39,078 nt of DNA from Rubrobacter sp. (GCA_013695475.1 JACDAJ010000003.1:1-39078); one strand, 5' to 3'; shown: positions 17,760 to 26,537, numbered from the stretch's first letter. A program made the numbers and translations. Notes: a model not told the origin generated them from the sequence alone.

Positions 17760-20273
17760 ATGAAGGCGATAATAATGGCGGGCGGGCAGGGTACGCGGCT
17801 CCGGCCACTCACGAGCGAGCAGCCGAAGCCCATGATCCGGATAGCGAACCTCCCGTGCATGGAGCATATAGTGAATCTTTTGAAAAGCCACGACTTCACC
17901 GACATTGTGGTGACGCTTCAATTCATGCCCGAGGACATCCGGGACTATTTCGGCGACGGCTCCCAGTGGGGCGTGAACATGAAATACTCCGTCGAGGACG
18001 CCCCCGCCGGAACCGCCGGCTCCGTGAAGATGGCCGAGTCCGAACTCGACCTCGCGGACGGCGAGCCGTTCCTCGTCATAAGCGGCGACGCCCTCACCGA
18101 CGCCGACCTCACCCGCCTCGCCGAGTTCCACGGGGAGAAAGGCTCCGACGCGACGATGGTCCTGAAAAGCGTCGAGAACCCTTTGGATTTCGGCATCGTC
18201 ATCACGGAGGAGGACGGCCGGATCTCCCGCTTCCTCGAGAAGCCGGCGTGGGGGCAGGTTTTCTCGGACACGGTGAACACCGGCATATACCTCCTCGACG
18301 GCTCGGTGATGGATAAAATACCCGACCCGGAGTCCGAGGGCGAGTACGATTTCTCGGAGGATCTCTTCCCGGCGATGCTCGACGACGGACGCCCGATGTT
18401 CGGGTACGTCACCGAGGAATACTGGGAGGACATCGGCACCTTGGAGCAATACTCCGCCGCGCAGAGGGATGTCCTCGACGGCTCTGTGAAGGGCGTGAGG
18501 CCGCCGGGAACGCGCCTCCGGGAGAATATATACGTCGGGAGCCGGGCGCAGCTCGACGAGGGGGAACTCGAGGGGCCGGTCGTCATCGGGGAGAACGTCC
18601 GGATTGACGAGGGGGCGAAGGTGAGTCCGTATTCGGTGATCGGCTCGAACGTCGTCGTCTCCGCCGGGGCGAGGGTCGAGCGATCCGTCGTCGCCGACGG
18701 GTCGTACATCGGCGAGGGCGCGGAGCTTGTGGACACCCTCGTCGGCCGCTCGTCATACGTCCAGGCGAGGGCGAGGCTTCTCGAGAGAAGCTCCCTCGGC
18801 GACGACGTCATCGTGGGCGAGGGCGCGACGGTCTCGCCGGAGGTGAAGGTTTATCCTCACAAGACCATCGAGGACGGGGCGAATGTCACGCAAAGCCTCA
18901 TATACGAGACGATGGGGCTTCGGACGGTTTTCAAGGGGGGGAAGGTCGCGGGGAAGTTCAATGTGGATCTCACCCCCGAGGTCCTCATCCGGCTCGCCTC
19001 CTCGTTCGGGACGACGCTCGACCCCGGCGCGATCGTGACCCTCGGCCGCGACTCTTCGCCCGCCGCCCAAGTCGCTAAAAGGGCGATGACGGCGGCTCTC
19101 CTCGGGACGGGGGTGAACGTCCGCGACCTCCGGGCGGCGCATGCCGGGGTCGTCCGCCACGACGTTTTGGCGGGGAAGTCGTCGGCGGGGGCGCATCTCC
19201 GCCGGGGCGACGACCCCGACGACATCGAGGTTCTCTTCTTCTCCTCCGACGCGACCCCGATGACGGAGTCCGACGAGCGGAGCGTGGAGAAGGTTTTTGT
19301 GAGGGAGGAGTACCGGCGGGCGCATGGCGGGGACGACATCGGGGAGCTTATTTATCCGGCGCGGGCGGTCGAGCAGTATGTGGAGAGGCTCGAGAGGGCG
19401 TCGGACGTGTCGAAGACGTCGGGTTCGACGATCGTGGTGGATTTCTCGGGGGGTGTGGCGAACCTCGTCGCGAGCCGGGCTTTTTCGAGGCTCGGGATAA
19501 ACGCGGTCGTCGTCTCGGGTTTCGCGAACGCGAACGTGGTTGGATCCGCCCCCGGGATGGGCTTCGAGGAGTCGGTCGAGCGCGTCGGGGGGATCGTCCC
19601 GACCGTGGACGCGGCGTTCGGGTGCGTCGTCGGCCCCACGGGGGAGGACATTCAGTTCGTTGACGACCGGGGCGGATACATCCCGCCGGATATCATGCTC
19701 GCGTGCCTCATCGAGCGTATGGAGCCGAGCAAAGTCGTCCTCCCGGTGAGCCTGAGCTCGGAGTACGGGCGGCTCGTCGAGGCGGGCGGGGGCGTTTTGT
19801 CGGAGAGCCGGACGGGGCTTGGGAATATCTCCATACAGGCCGCCTCCTCCTCGGCGGACATCGGGGCGACGGGCGACGGATGCTATGTCTTCCCGGATTT
19901 CCTCCCCGCCCCCGACTGCTTCATGGTCATATCATGCGTCCTCAAACTGTTCGGGGCGGGTTCTTCGGGCGCCCCCCTCTCTGAGGCGAGGCGGCGTTTC
20001 GGTGACTCGTTCGGGGGTGTCTCGCGCGAGGTACTCGATTGTCCGTGGGGGGCGAAGGGGCGTGTGATGCGCGGCCTCGCGGAGAGGTTCGGCGGCGACC
20101 CCGACGCCATCCTCACAGACGGAGTGAAGCTCTCGGTGGACGGAGGGTGGGTTCTCATGCTCCCCGACCCCGACAACCCGCTCTTCCACGTGTACGCCGA
20201 GACCGACTCCGACCCGGAGGGAGTCAAGTCCGAGTATTCAGATCTCGTCAAATCCCTCATAGAATCCGAATGA
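17760..20273 (+). CDS. Fused sugar-phosphate nucleotidyltransferase (mannose-1-phosphate guanylyltransferase-like) / phosphohexomutase-like protein
   Basis: MKAIIMAGGQGTRLRPLTSEQPKPM, hexapeptide repeats, then a phosphohexomutase-like region from about YETMGLRTVFKGGKVAGKFNVDL onwards. Confidence 0.88.
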   Translation: MKAIIMAGGQGTRLRPLTSEQPKPMIRIANLPCMEHIVNLLKSHDFTDIVVTLQFMPEDIRDYFGDGSQWGVNMKYSVEDAPAGTAGSVKMAESELDLADGEPFLVISGDALTDADLTRLAEFHGEKGSDATMVLKSVENPLDFGIVITEEDGRISRFLEKPAWGQVFSDTVNTGIYLLDGSVMDKIPDPESEGEYDFSEDLFPAMLDDGRPMFGYVTEEYWEDIGTLEQYSAAQRDVLDGSVKGVRPPGTRLRENIYVGSRAQLDEGELEGPVVIGENVRIDEGAKVSPYSVIGSNVVVSAGARVERSVVADGSYIGEGAELVDTLVGRSSYVQARARLLERSSLGDDVIVGEGATVSPEVKVYPHKTIEDGANVTQSLIYETMGLRTVFKGGKVAGKFNVDLTPEVLIRLASSFGTTLDPGAIVTLGRDSSPAAQVAKRAMTAALLGTGVNVRDLRAAHAGVVRHDVLAGKSSAGAHLRRGDDPDDIEVLFFSSDATPMTESDERSVEKVFVREEYRRAHGGDDIGELIYPARAVEQYVERLERASDVSKTSGSTIVVDFSGGVANLVASRAFSRLGINAVVVSGFANANVVGSAPGMGFEESVERVGGIVPTVDAAFGCVVGPTGEDIQFVDDRGGYIPPDIMLACLIERMEPSKVVLPVSLSSEYGRLVEAGGGVLSESRTGLGNISIQAASSSADIGATGDGCYVFPDFLPAPDCFMVISCVLKLFGAGSSGAPLSEARRRFGDSFGGVSREVLDCPWGAKGRVMRGLAERFGGDPDAILTDGVKLSVDGGWVLMLPDPDNPLFHVYAETDSDPEGVKSEYSDLVKSLIESE

Positions 20274-20316
20274 GGGCGCGCCTGGCGGAATCGTGGCGGA
20301 ATCGGAGACAATCGGA

Positions 20317-20352
20317 AACCGCCCTTTTGCGGGTGTTCAGCGGTTGTTTTTG
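20317..20352 (+). terminator. Probable intrinsic terminator after the nucleotidyltransferase gene
   Basis: aaccgc (20317-20322) ... gcggtt (20340-20345) with internal ccc/ggg pairing, followed by gttttt. Confidence 0.5.
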
Positions 20353-20405
20353 CTTGAGTGGGAGATATGTCGGTCAAAAGACTGTACGTAAGGTAGAGGG
20401 GAAGT

Positions 20406-20411
20406 TATACT
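20406..20411 (+). promoter_or_regulatory. Putative -10 element TATACT 7 nt upstream of the rsiG-like ATG (leaderless configuration)
   Basis: TATACT-tccggtt-ATG(20419). Confidence 0.5.
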
Positions 20412-20418
20412 TCCGGTT

Positions 20419-20745
20419 ATGGGTGAAGAACGAAAAGGAGCGGGCGGTGGGGCGGGTGGTTTTGACTGGGCCGCCGGCTCCGAGGACTTGACGGCGTTGA
20501 GCGTCGAGGAGTTGAAGGGCCATTTGGAGGCGTTCGCTGAGGAGGAGCGGGAGGTCAGCTACCGGAGGAGGGTTTTGCAGGGGCGCATCGATCTCATAAG
20601 GGCCGAGATAGCGGGGCGCGGCGGCGACCTCTTCGCCTCCCCCGAGGATCTCGCCCGGGCCCTCCTCGGGGAGTCCGGCGGCGAAGGCTCCGGCGGCGGG
20701 CTTGGCTCTTCGCCCCGATCCCCCGAGGGGCGTGGCGGCCCGTGA
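20419..20745 (+). CDS. rsiG: RsiG-like anti-sigma factor (single c-di-GMP signature motif)
   Basis: Helical 108-aa protein containing E-REV-S-YR-R-RVL-Q-GRI-D, an exact match to the published RsiG pattern E(X)3S(X)2R(X)3Q(X)3D. Confidence 0.78.
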   Translation: MGEERKGAGGGAGGFDWAAGSEDLTALSVEELKGHLEAFAEEEREVSYRRRVLQGRIDLIRAEIAGRGGDLFASPEDLARALLGESGGEGSGGGLGSSPRSPEGRGGP

Positions 20746-21197
20746 GCCTTTGCCCGGAGTGCGGCTCGGAGGTTGCCGTCGGGATGAAGTTCTGCTCGGA
20801 GTGCGGCACACGCCTCGACCCCGGCGGGACGACGGTCTCGTACTCGCCGAGCTTCGCGGAGGACGACGACGAGGCGACCTCCTCCTCGGTTCCGGCCAAG
20901 GGCGCGGCCCTCATAGAGCTCGACCAGGTCGAGGGGACCGCCGGGAGGCGCATGCACGACGTCGGGGTCGAGGCCGTGACCATCGGCCGCGTCCCCCAGT
21001 GCGACATCTTCCTCGACGACGTCACAGTCTCGAGGAAGCACGCCGAGGTTCTCCGGGGCGACCACGGATTCAGGATACGCGACGTCGGGAGCCTCAACGG
21101 CACGTACGTCAACCGCGTCCGCGTGGACTCCGTGGACCTCCGGAACGGCGACGAGATACAGGTCGGCAAATACCGATTCAAGTTCGTGTTCACATAA
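20742..21197 (+). CDS. Zinc-ribbon plus FHA domain protein (GarA/OdhI-like)
   Basis: CPECGSEVAVGMKFCSECG zinc ribbon; FHA core TIGRVPQCDIFLDDVTVSRKHAEV...DVGSLNGTYVNRVRV. Confidence 0.9.
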   Translation: MSLCPECGSEVAVGMKFCSECGTRLDPGGTTVSYSPSFAEDDDEATSSSVPAKGAALIELDQVEGTAGRRMHDVGVEAVTIGRVPQCDIFLDDVTVSRKHAEVLRGDHGFRIRDVGSLNGTYVNRVRVDSVDLRNGDEIQVGKYRFKFVFT

Positions 21198-21299
21198 TAC
21201 GGGAGACTTCCAGGCGAGGCGGCCTCCCTCGGCCCGGGGGGGGGCCAGTGGGGCATCAACATCCGGGCATTCAGATGGAGAGGAATGGAGTGATCTAGT

Positions 21300-21995
21300 T
21301 TGGAGAACGGCGGAGGCGGCAAGGACAGTTTCACGATCGGCGAGGTGGTTGAGAGGCTCAAGCCGGAGTTCCCGAGCCTCTCGGTGAGCAAGATCCGGTA
21401 CCTCGAGCGCCGGCGGCTCATAAACCTGAACCGGACGCGCGGCGGATACCGCCTCTTCTCCGGGCAGGACGTCGAGCTTCTCAGGTACATCCTCACGCTC
21501 CAGGACAAGGAGTACCTCCCGCTCAAGGTGATAAAGAAGCGCATCGAGGGCGGCGCCCCGGTCATGGCGATGTCGAAGGACTCGGCGGGCGACCTTTCGT
21601 CGGTCCTCGAGGACCGGGTGTACTCGAAGGACGAGCTGGCCGACGCGCTCGAGGCGGACACGCGCTTCGTCGAGGAGCTCCTCACGGTTCAGGTCATAGG
21701 GAGGACGGGCGAGCTCACGCAGCGCGACCTCGAGATCGCCCGCATGGCGTACGAGATGGCGAAGCACTCGATACAGCCGCGCCACCTCCGGGGCATGATG
21801 GCCGCCGTGGACCGGGAGGCCGCCATGTTCAAGCAGATACTCAACCCCGAGCTCCGCAGCGGCGACGAGCAGCGCGTGGCCGAGGCGATGGCGAAGGCCC
21901 GCCACCTCGCCTCCGTGGACTCCCGCCTCAAAGAGCTCATGATGGCGAACGTGATCGAAGCCTTCGCCCCGTCGCCGTCGGACGGCCGCCCGTGA
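21300..21995 (+). CDS. MerR-family regulator, FtsR-like
   Basis: FTIGEVVERLKPEFPSLSVSKIRYLERRRLINLNRTRGGYRLFS MerR HTH; located after the FHA gene as in other Actinobacteria. Confidence 0.87.
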   Translation: MENGGGGKDSFTIGEVVERLKPEFPSLSVSKIRYLERRRLINLNRTRGGYRLFSGQDVELLRYILTLQDKEYLPLKVIKKRIEGGAPVMAMSKDSAGDLSSVLEDRVYSKDELADALEADTRFVEELLTVQVIGRTGELTQRDLEIARMAYEMAKHSIQPRHLRGMMAAVDREAAMFKQILNPELRSGDEQRVAEAMAKARHLASVDSRLKELMMANVIEAFAPSPSDGRP

Positions 21996-22576
21996 GCGGA
22001 TCCGACAGCGCAGGCCACCCCGACGCCCCCGACGCCCCCTCCGAGCGGGTCCGGGCGCTCATCCGGTCGGTTCCGGGGTTCCCGAGGGCGGGCGTGTCGT
22101 ACAAGGACATAACGCCCCTGATCGAGGACGGGGGGGGGATGCGCCTCGCCGTCGACGCGCTCGCGCAGGCGATAGACGCGGCCGGCATCGAGTACGACCG
22201 CATCGTGTCCGCGGAGGCCCGGGGCTTCGTGTTCGGGACGGCGCTGGCGTACCGCGCCCGGAGGGGGATCGTGCTCGCGAGGAAGCCCGGCAAGCTGCCC
22301 CGCGAGACGATATCCGCCTCGTACGACCTCGAGTACGGCTCCGACTCCCTCGAGGTCCACGCCGACTCGATCCCGCCCGGCGCCCGCGTCCTCGTCGCCG
22401 ACGACCTCCTAGCCACCGGTGGCACCGCCCGCGCCATGTGCCGTATCGTCGAGAACGCGGGCGGTGCCGTCGCCGGGGCCGCCTTCATCATCGAGCTCGG
22501 ATACCTCCGGGGCCGAACCCTCCTCGACCCATACAAAACCGTCTCCCTCGTGAACTATGAAGACCCCTCCGAATAA
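21992..22576 (+). CDS. apt: Adenine phosphoribosyltransferase
   Basis: IRSVPGFPRAGVSYKDITPLIEDG; VLVADDLLATGGTARAM PRPP-binding motif. Confidence 0.93.
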   Translation: MSGSDSAGHPDAPDAPSERVRALIRSVPGFPRAGVSYKDITPLIEDGGGMRLAVDALAQAIDAAGIEYDRIVSAEARGFVFGTALAYRARRGIVLARKPGKLPRETISASYDLEYGSDSLEVHADSIPPGARVLVADDLLATGGTARAMCRIVENAGGAVAGAAFIIELGYLRGRTLLDPYKTVSLVNYEDPSE

Positions 22577-23654
22577 CCCGGACAAAAGGGCGGCGGAGCC
22601 CGTCCCGGGCATAGGGGCAATGGAACCGGAAAGCCCCCCCGAGTCCCTCCCCGAAATCGTCGAAAACCTTGAAAACGTCCCCGTCGAGCACGCGGGATCC
22701 TTCCCTCATACGGGCGTTCCGACCGAGACCCCCCGTCCTTCACCCCCCGTCGAGGATCTCCTCGCCGTCTTTCTGAGGACGCTCTCCAGCCCCGAGACGA
22801 TTAAAACCTATAATACGGAGATACGTATGTTCGCCTCGTACATCGAGGGGGAGCTCGGGGTGCCGCTCGGGGGGATCGGGGCGGAGAACCTCTCACTTTA
22901 CCGTGAGCGCCTCATAAAGGAGTACGCGCCCGCGACGGCGGCGAAGAAGCTGACGGCGGTGAGGAGGTTCCTCGTCTTCACGCACATGGGCGGGGTGACG
23001 CGGCTCGGCCCCGACGCGCTGCGGTACTTCGCGAAAAGTCCGAGGGTCTCGGAGGACTCCTCGTACAACGTCCTGACCGAGGAGGAGCTTTCGAGGATGC
23101 TCGGGCAAGCCCGGGTGGAAAGCTACCGGGACTATGTGATCCTGGCCGTCATGGCCTCGTGCGGCGTGCGGGAGGCCGAACTCGTCAGCCTCCGGATAGG
23201 CGATTTCCGGGAGGTCGGGGGAGGCGAGGACGGGGAGCCTCCCATACAAGTCAGGGTTGAGGGGAAGGGGGGGAGGATCCGCAACGTCGCCGCCTCCCCC
23301 GACCTCTGGCGAGTCGTCCAGCGATACGTCCTCCTCACCGGACGCAGCCTGAACTCGCGCTCTGACTCCCGCCGACCCCTCTTCGAGTCGAGGGAGGGCG
23401 ACGCGAGGCCACTCACGACCCGCTCCATAAGGAACATAGTCAAGAAATACGTCCGGAGGGCCGGAATAACGAAAGCCATATCCCCGCACTCCATACGCCA
23501 CACCGTGGGGACGAACATGGCCGTCAACGAAGCACCGCTCCTAGTCATACAGCAGTTCCTCGGCCACTCGGATCCGAAGACCACCCTCCGGTACATAAGA
23601 AGAGCCGAAGAACTCGCCAACAAGGCATACCAATATAATACGCTCCCGATCTAG
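22557..23654 (+). CDS. Tyrosine recombinase (XerC/D-like) with extended N-terminus
   Basis: SAM-like N-domain; catalytic set ...SCGVREAELVSL, SPHSIRHTVGTNMA, QQFLGHSDPKTTLRYIR. Confidence 0.88.
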   Translation: MKTPPNNPDKRAAEPVPGIGAMEPESPPESLPEIVENLENVPVEHAGSFPHTGVPTETPRPSPPVEDLLAVFLRTLSSPETIKTYNTEIRMFASYIEGELGVPLGGIGAENLSLYRERLIKEYAPATAAKKLTAVRRFLVFTHMGGVTRLGPDALRYFAKSPRVSEDSSYNVLTEEELSRMLGQARVESYRDYVILAVMASCGVREAELVSLRIGDFREVGGGEDGEPPIQVRVEGKGGRIRNVAASPDLWRVVQRYVLLTGRSLNSRSDSRRPLFESREGDARPLTTRSIRNIVKKYVRRAGITKAISPHSIRHTVGTNMAVNEAPLLVIQQFLGHSDPKTTLRYIRRAEELANKAYQYNTLPI

Positions 23655-23794
23655 CCCAAGCGGAACCCGCTCTCAGTGTCTTTCCCCACCCGAGGCTGCC
23701 CGTCCATGCCCGGGATTTCGTAATCTTCAAAGAGCCATAGTCACGCTCACGCAGGCCAGACGACTCAGGAACCCGCCGCCGGAAAGCCATGGCA

Positions 23795-23839
23795 AGCCGA
23801 GAGACCAGCGCCGACTTGAAAGGCGCTGGTCTCTCGGCT
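23795..23839. terminator. Strong 18-bp perfect hairpin between convergent genes (probable bidirectional terminator)
   Basis: agccgagagaccagcgcc (23795-23812) / ggcgctggtctctcggct (23822-23839), 9-nt loop. Confidence 0.6.
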
Positions 23840-23856
23840 CGTTCATCTCAGTTATG

Positions 23857-24291
23857 CTATTCCGATAGGCACACCCCGTCGTCCTCGACGGGGAACTCCT
23901 CCGGGCAGCCGCCTCCCGGCATCACCGGCACGGAGCCGGAGTCAGGCTCCCCGGCCTCGAGGAGCGACCCAGAATCGTCCGGTTTCGTGGGATACTGATC
24001 GTCCGTCGGAGAGACGACAGTCGTGGTCTCCCTCACGGTGGACTCGCCGGAGCCGGAACCAGTCGAGTACTGGTCGGACGAAGGGGTGCCACCATTCAAG
24101 TCGTCGCCGTCGTCATCATTCAAGTCGTCGCCGTCCTGGGCCATCGCCACACTCGCCGAGTCCATACCGGAGTAGACCCCGAACCCCAGATCCTCCCACG
24201 CGGCACGTGCGAGGAGAGCGCATGACAGAACCGCGGCCACAACAGCAATCCTTGCAGCCCAGCTAGAACCCAATCCAGACAATCCAGACAA
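23857..24291 (-). CDS. Small secreted or membrane-anchored acidic protein
   Basis: N-terminal hydrophobic segment WAARIAVVAAVLSCALLARAAW, then D/S/G-rich region and C-terminal GGGCPEEFPVEDDGVCLSE. Confidence 0.65.
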   Translation of the reverse strand: MSGLSGLGSSWAARIAVVAAVLSCALLARAAWEDLGFGVYSGMDSASVAMAQDGDDLNDDDGDDLNGGTPSSDQYSTGSGSGESTVRETTTVVSPTDDQYPTKPDDSGSLLEAGEPDSGSVPVMPGGGCPEEFPVEDDGVCLSE

Positions 24292-24357
24292 AATTCCCGC
24301 CCTCCCGGCATTAGAACCTCAAGAACCTTTTCTTCCTGCCAAACCTTCCTTGGGATC

Positions 24358-24363
24358 ATTATA
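24358..24363 (-). promoter_or_regulatory. Putative -10 element TATAAT upstream of the secreted-protein gene
   Basis: Reverse strand reads gttggttTATAATgatccc about 65 nt before the TTG start. Confidence 0.4.
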
Positions 24364-24423
24364 AACCAACGCGGCCGCCGCAGCCACAAGCTCCCCGGCG
24401 CCTCCGGTTTCCGGGAACGGCAA

Positions 24424-25197
24424 TTATCGGAAACCCGCGGGCAGGAGGTACCGGAGGAAGACCTCCGGGGCTGTTTGGGATCCCGAGCTGGCCTTTTCCA
24501 TGTGGATGGAGAGGAGTTCCGCCTCGGGGAAGCTCGAGAGCTCCTCTCCGGAGAGGATGCCGATTGATTCCCCGCCGATCAGCTTCGGGGAGACGGTGAG
24601 GAAGATCTCCGACACGAGACTCCCGGAGACGAGGCTGTGGTTGAGAACCGAGCCTCCCTCCAAGAGTATCGAGCCTATTCCATACTCCTCCTTGAGCCTC
24701 TCCAAGCCATCGCGCAAGCCGGTCGCCCCGCAGGAACCCTCGCCGCAGGCGACAATGATTCCGTATCCTTCCAGGATATCCCGCCTTCTTCGCGGCGAGT
24801 CCTCGCTCGTGAGTATTATGGTTCTTTCCTTCTCGGCGTGTAGGAGGTTCCGGATCGGGAGGTCGAGGGTTCTCGAGGCGAGGATGGCGAAGGGCTCGGG
24901 GGTTCTCAGGCCTTCGGAGGTGAGGGACACCCTCTCAGCCCGGAGGGTTCCGGCGCCGACCATGACGGCGTCGGCCTTCGAGCGGAGTGTCCTCATGGCC
25001 TCCCTGTCCACAGGGCTTCCGATAGACCCGGACTTCCCTCCGGCGGAGACCTTCCCGTCCAGCGAGGACACCATGTTCATCGCCACGAACGGGAGCGACG
25101 GGTCTCCGGGGTGGGATCCGGGGAAAAGGACGTCGGCGTGGATCCCGGCCACCTCGCGGGCGGGCGGGGGGTGGATCCTCGTGAATGTCGTGGTCAT
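24424..25197 (-). CDS. RibD C-terminal/dihydrofolate reductase-like pyrimidine reductase
   Basis: PFVAMNMVSSLDGKVS, DAVMVGAGTLRAE, GIGSILLEGGSVLNHSLV; ATG at 25197. Confidence 0.85.
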   Translation of the reverse strand: MTTTFTRIHPPPAREVAGIHADVLFPGSHPGDPSLPFVAMNMVSSLDGKVSAGGKSGSIGSPVDREAMRTLRSKADAVMVGAGTLRAERVSLTSEGLRTPEPFAILASRTLDLPIRNLLHAEKERTIILTSEDSPRRRRDILEGYGIIVACGEGSCGATGLRDGLERLKEEYGIGSILLEGGSVLNHSLVSGSLVSEIFLTVSPKLIGGESIGILSGEELSSFPEAELLSIHMEKASSGSQTAPEVFLRYLLPAGFR

Positions 25198-25235
25198 GAA
25201 TTCCAAGATTCCGTGGCAAGGCCCTCGGCGGCCCC

Positions 25236-26537
25236 TCAGCGAGCCACTTTGTATCGGGCGTATGAATGGACGGAGGCGGCGGGGAGGCTCACGTCCATGA
25301 GGACGCCGTCCTCCCTGTCCTCGGAGGCGTGTATCTCCGCCATCCCGTACAGCCTCGCCGCGTCCTCGTAGCTCGCGTGAGGGATGAGAACCTCCATCCT
25401 CTCCCTCGCAGCGGAAATCTCCCCGTGTATCGCGTCGAGGAGCAGGGCACACCCATAGTCTCGCTCGTCGAGCGCGCTCATCAAGACGGGCCCGCCATAC
25501 CTCGATGAAAGCCTCCCCGCCTCCGCGTCGGATATGAGGTCCACCTTGTTGAAGGCGAGTATTATGGGTTTCCCGGTCTCGGAGGCGGCTCCGTCCGAGA
25601 TCGGCTCGTTGAGGGTGTCCTTGACGGTTTCGACCTCCTCGTCGAAGGTCGGGCTGGAGGCGTCGGCACAGAGGACGAGGACATCGGCGTCGGAGGCGGC
25701 CTCGAGGGTGGACGCGAAGGACTCGACTAGCTGGGTGGGGAGCTTCCTTATGAAGCCGACCGTGTCCGTGAGCGTGAAGTCCGGGGTGAAGCCCGAGGAG
25801 GCGCCGCTGGGGGAGCCGCCCTCGACGCGCCTCGTGGTCGTCTCGAGGGTTTCGAAGAGGCGGTCCTCTGTGGAGCGCCCGGCTCCGGCGAGGCGGTTCA
25901 GGATGGTGGTCTTCCCGGCATTCGTGTACCCGACGAGCGCGACCTTGGGGACGGCGGACTCCCGGAGCCTCGCCCGGCGGACGCCCCGGGCGGAGCGCTC
26001 GTCTGAGAGCCTGGAGCGGAGCTTCTCCATGCGGGCGCGGATCTCGCGCCTGTCGTACTCGAGCTGCTGCTCACCCGGCCCCCTCACAGCCGCCCCGCCC
26101 CCGCTCCCGAGGCCGCCCCCGAGCCTCTCGAGGTGCCTCCACATCCCCCTCACGCGGGGGAGGAGGTACTCCATCTCCGCCAGCTCGACCTGGAGCTTGC
26201 TCGGCGCGTCCCTCGCGTGGGCCTCGAAGATCCGGATTATAAGCTCCGTCCGGTCAACGACCGCCACACCCGCGTCCCGCTCAAGGACCCTCGCCTCGGA
26301 GGCGGTCAACTCGTCGTCCGCGACCACGAAGCCCGCCCCGAGCGACTCGACCATCCCCCGGAGCTCCTCCCGCTTGCCGCCCCCGAGATACCCAGAAGGG
26401 TCGCGCCTCCCCTGCTCCATGCAGCCACGGACCTCGAGCCCGAGAGTTTCAGACAGGCGGCGCAGCTCGCCCATGTGCCTCGACTCCCCCGCCCCGCAGA
26501 GGACGACCTTCCCGACAACCCGGCTCAAAGATTCCAT
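25236..26537 (-). CDS. hflX: GTPase HflX
   Basis: GPGEQQLEYDRREIRARMEKL; KVALVGYTNAGKTTILNRL; LTDTVGFIRKLPTQLVESFASTLEA. Confidence 0.95.
   Translation of the reverse strand: MESLSRVVGKVVLCGAGESRHMGELRRLSETLGLEVRGCMEQGRRDPSGYLGGGKREELRGMVESLGAGFVVADDELTASEARVLERDAGVAVVDRTELIIRIFEAHARDAPSKLQVELAEMEYLLPRVRGMWRHLERLGGGLGSGGGAAVRGPGEQQLEYDRREIRARMEKLRSRLSDERSARGVRRARLRESAVPKVALVGYTNAGKTTILNRLAGAGRSTEDRLFETLETTTRRVEGGSPSGASSGFTPDFTLTDTVGFIRKLPTQLVESFASTLEAASDADVLVLCADASSPTFDEEVETVKDTLNEPISDGAASETGKPIILAFNKVDLISDAEAGRLSSRYGGPVLMSALDERDYGCALLLDAIHGEISAARERMEVLIPHASYEDAARLYGMAEIHASEDREDGVLMDVSLPAASVHSYARYKVAR

Noticed and set aside
22557-23860. Integrative element defined by the tyrosine recombinase
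   Set aside because: No tRNA att site, flanking direct repeats, or cargo genes; the recombinase overlaps a housekeeping gene (apt)
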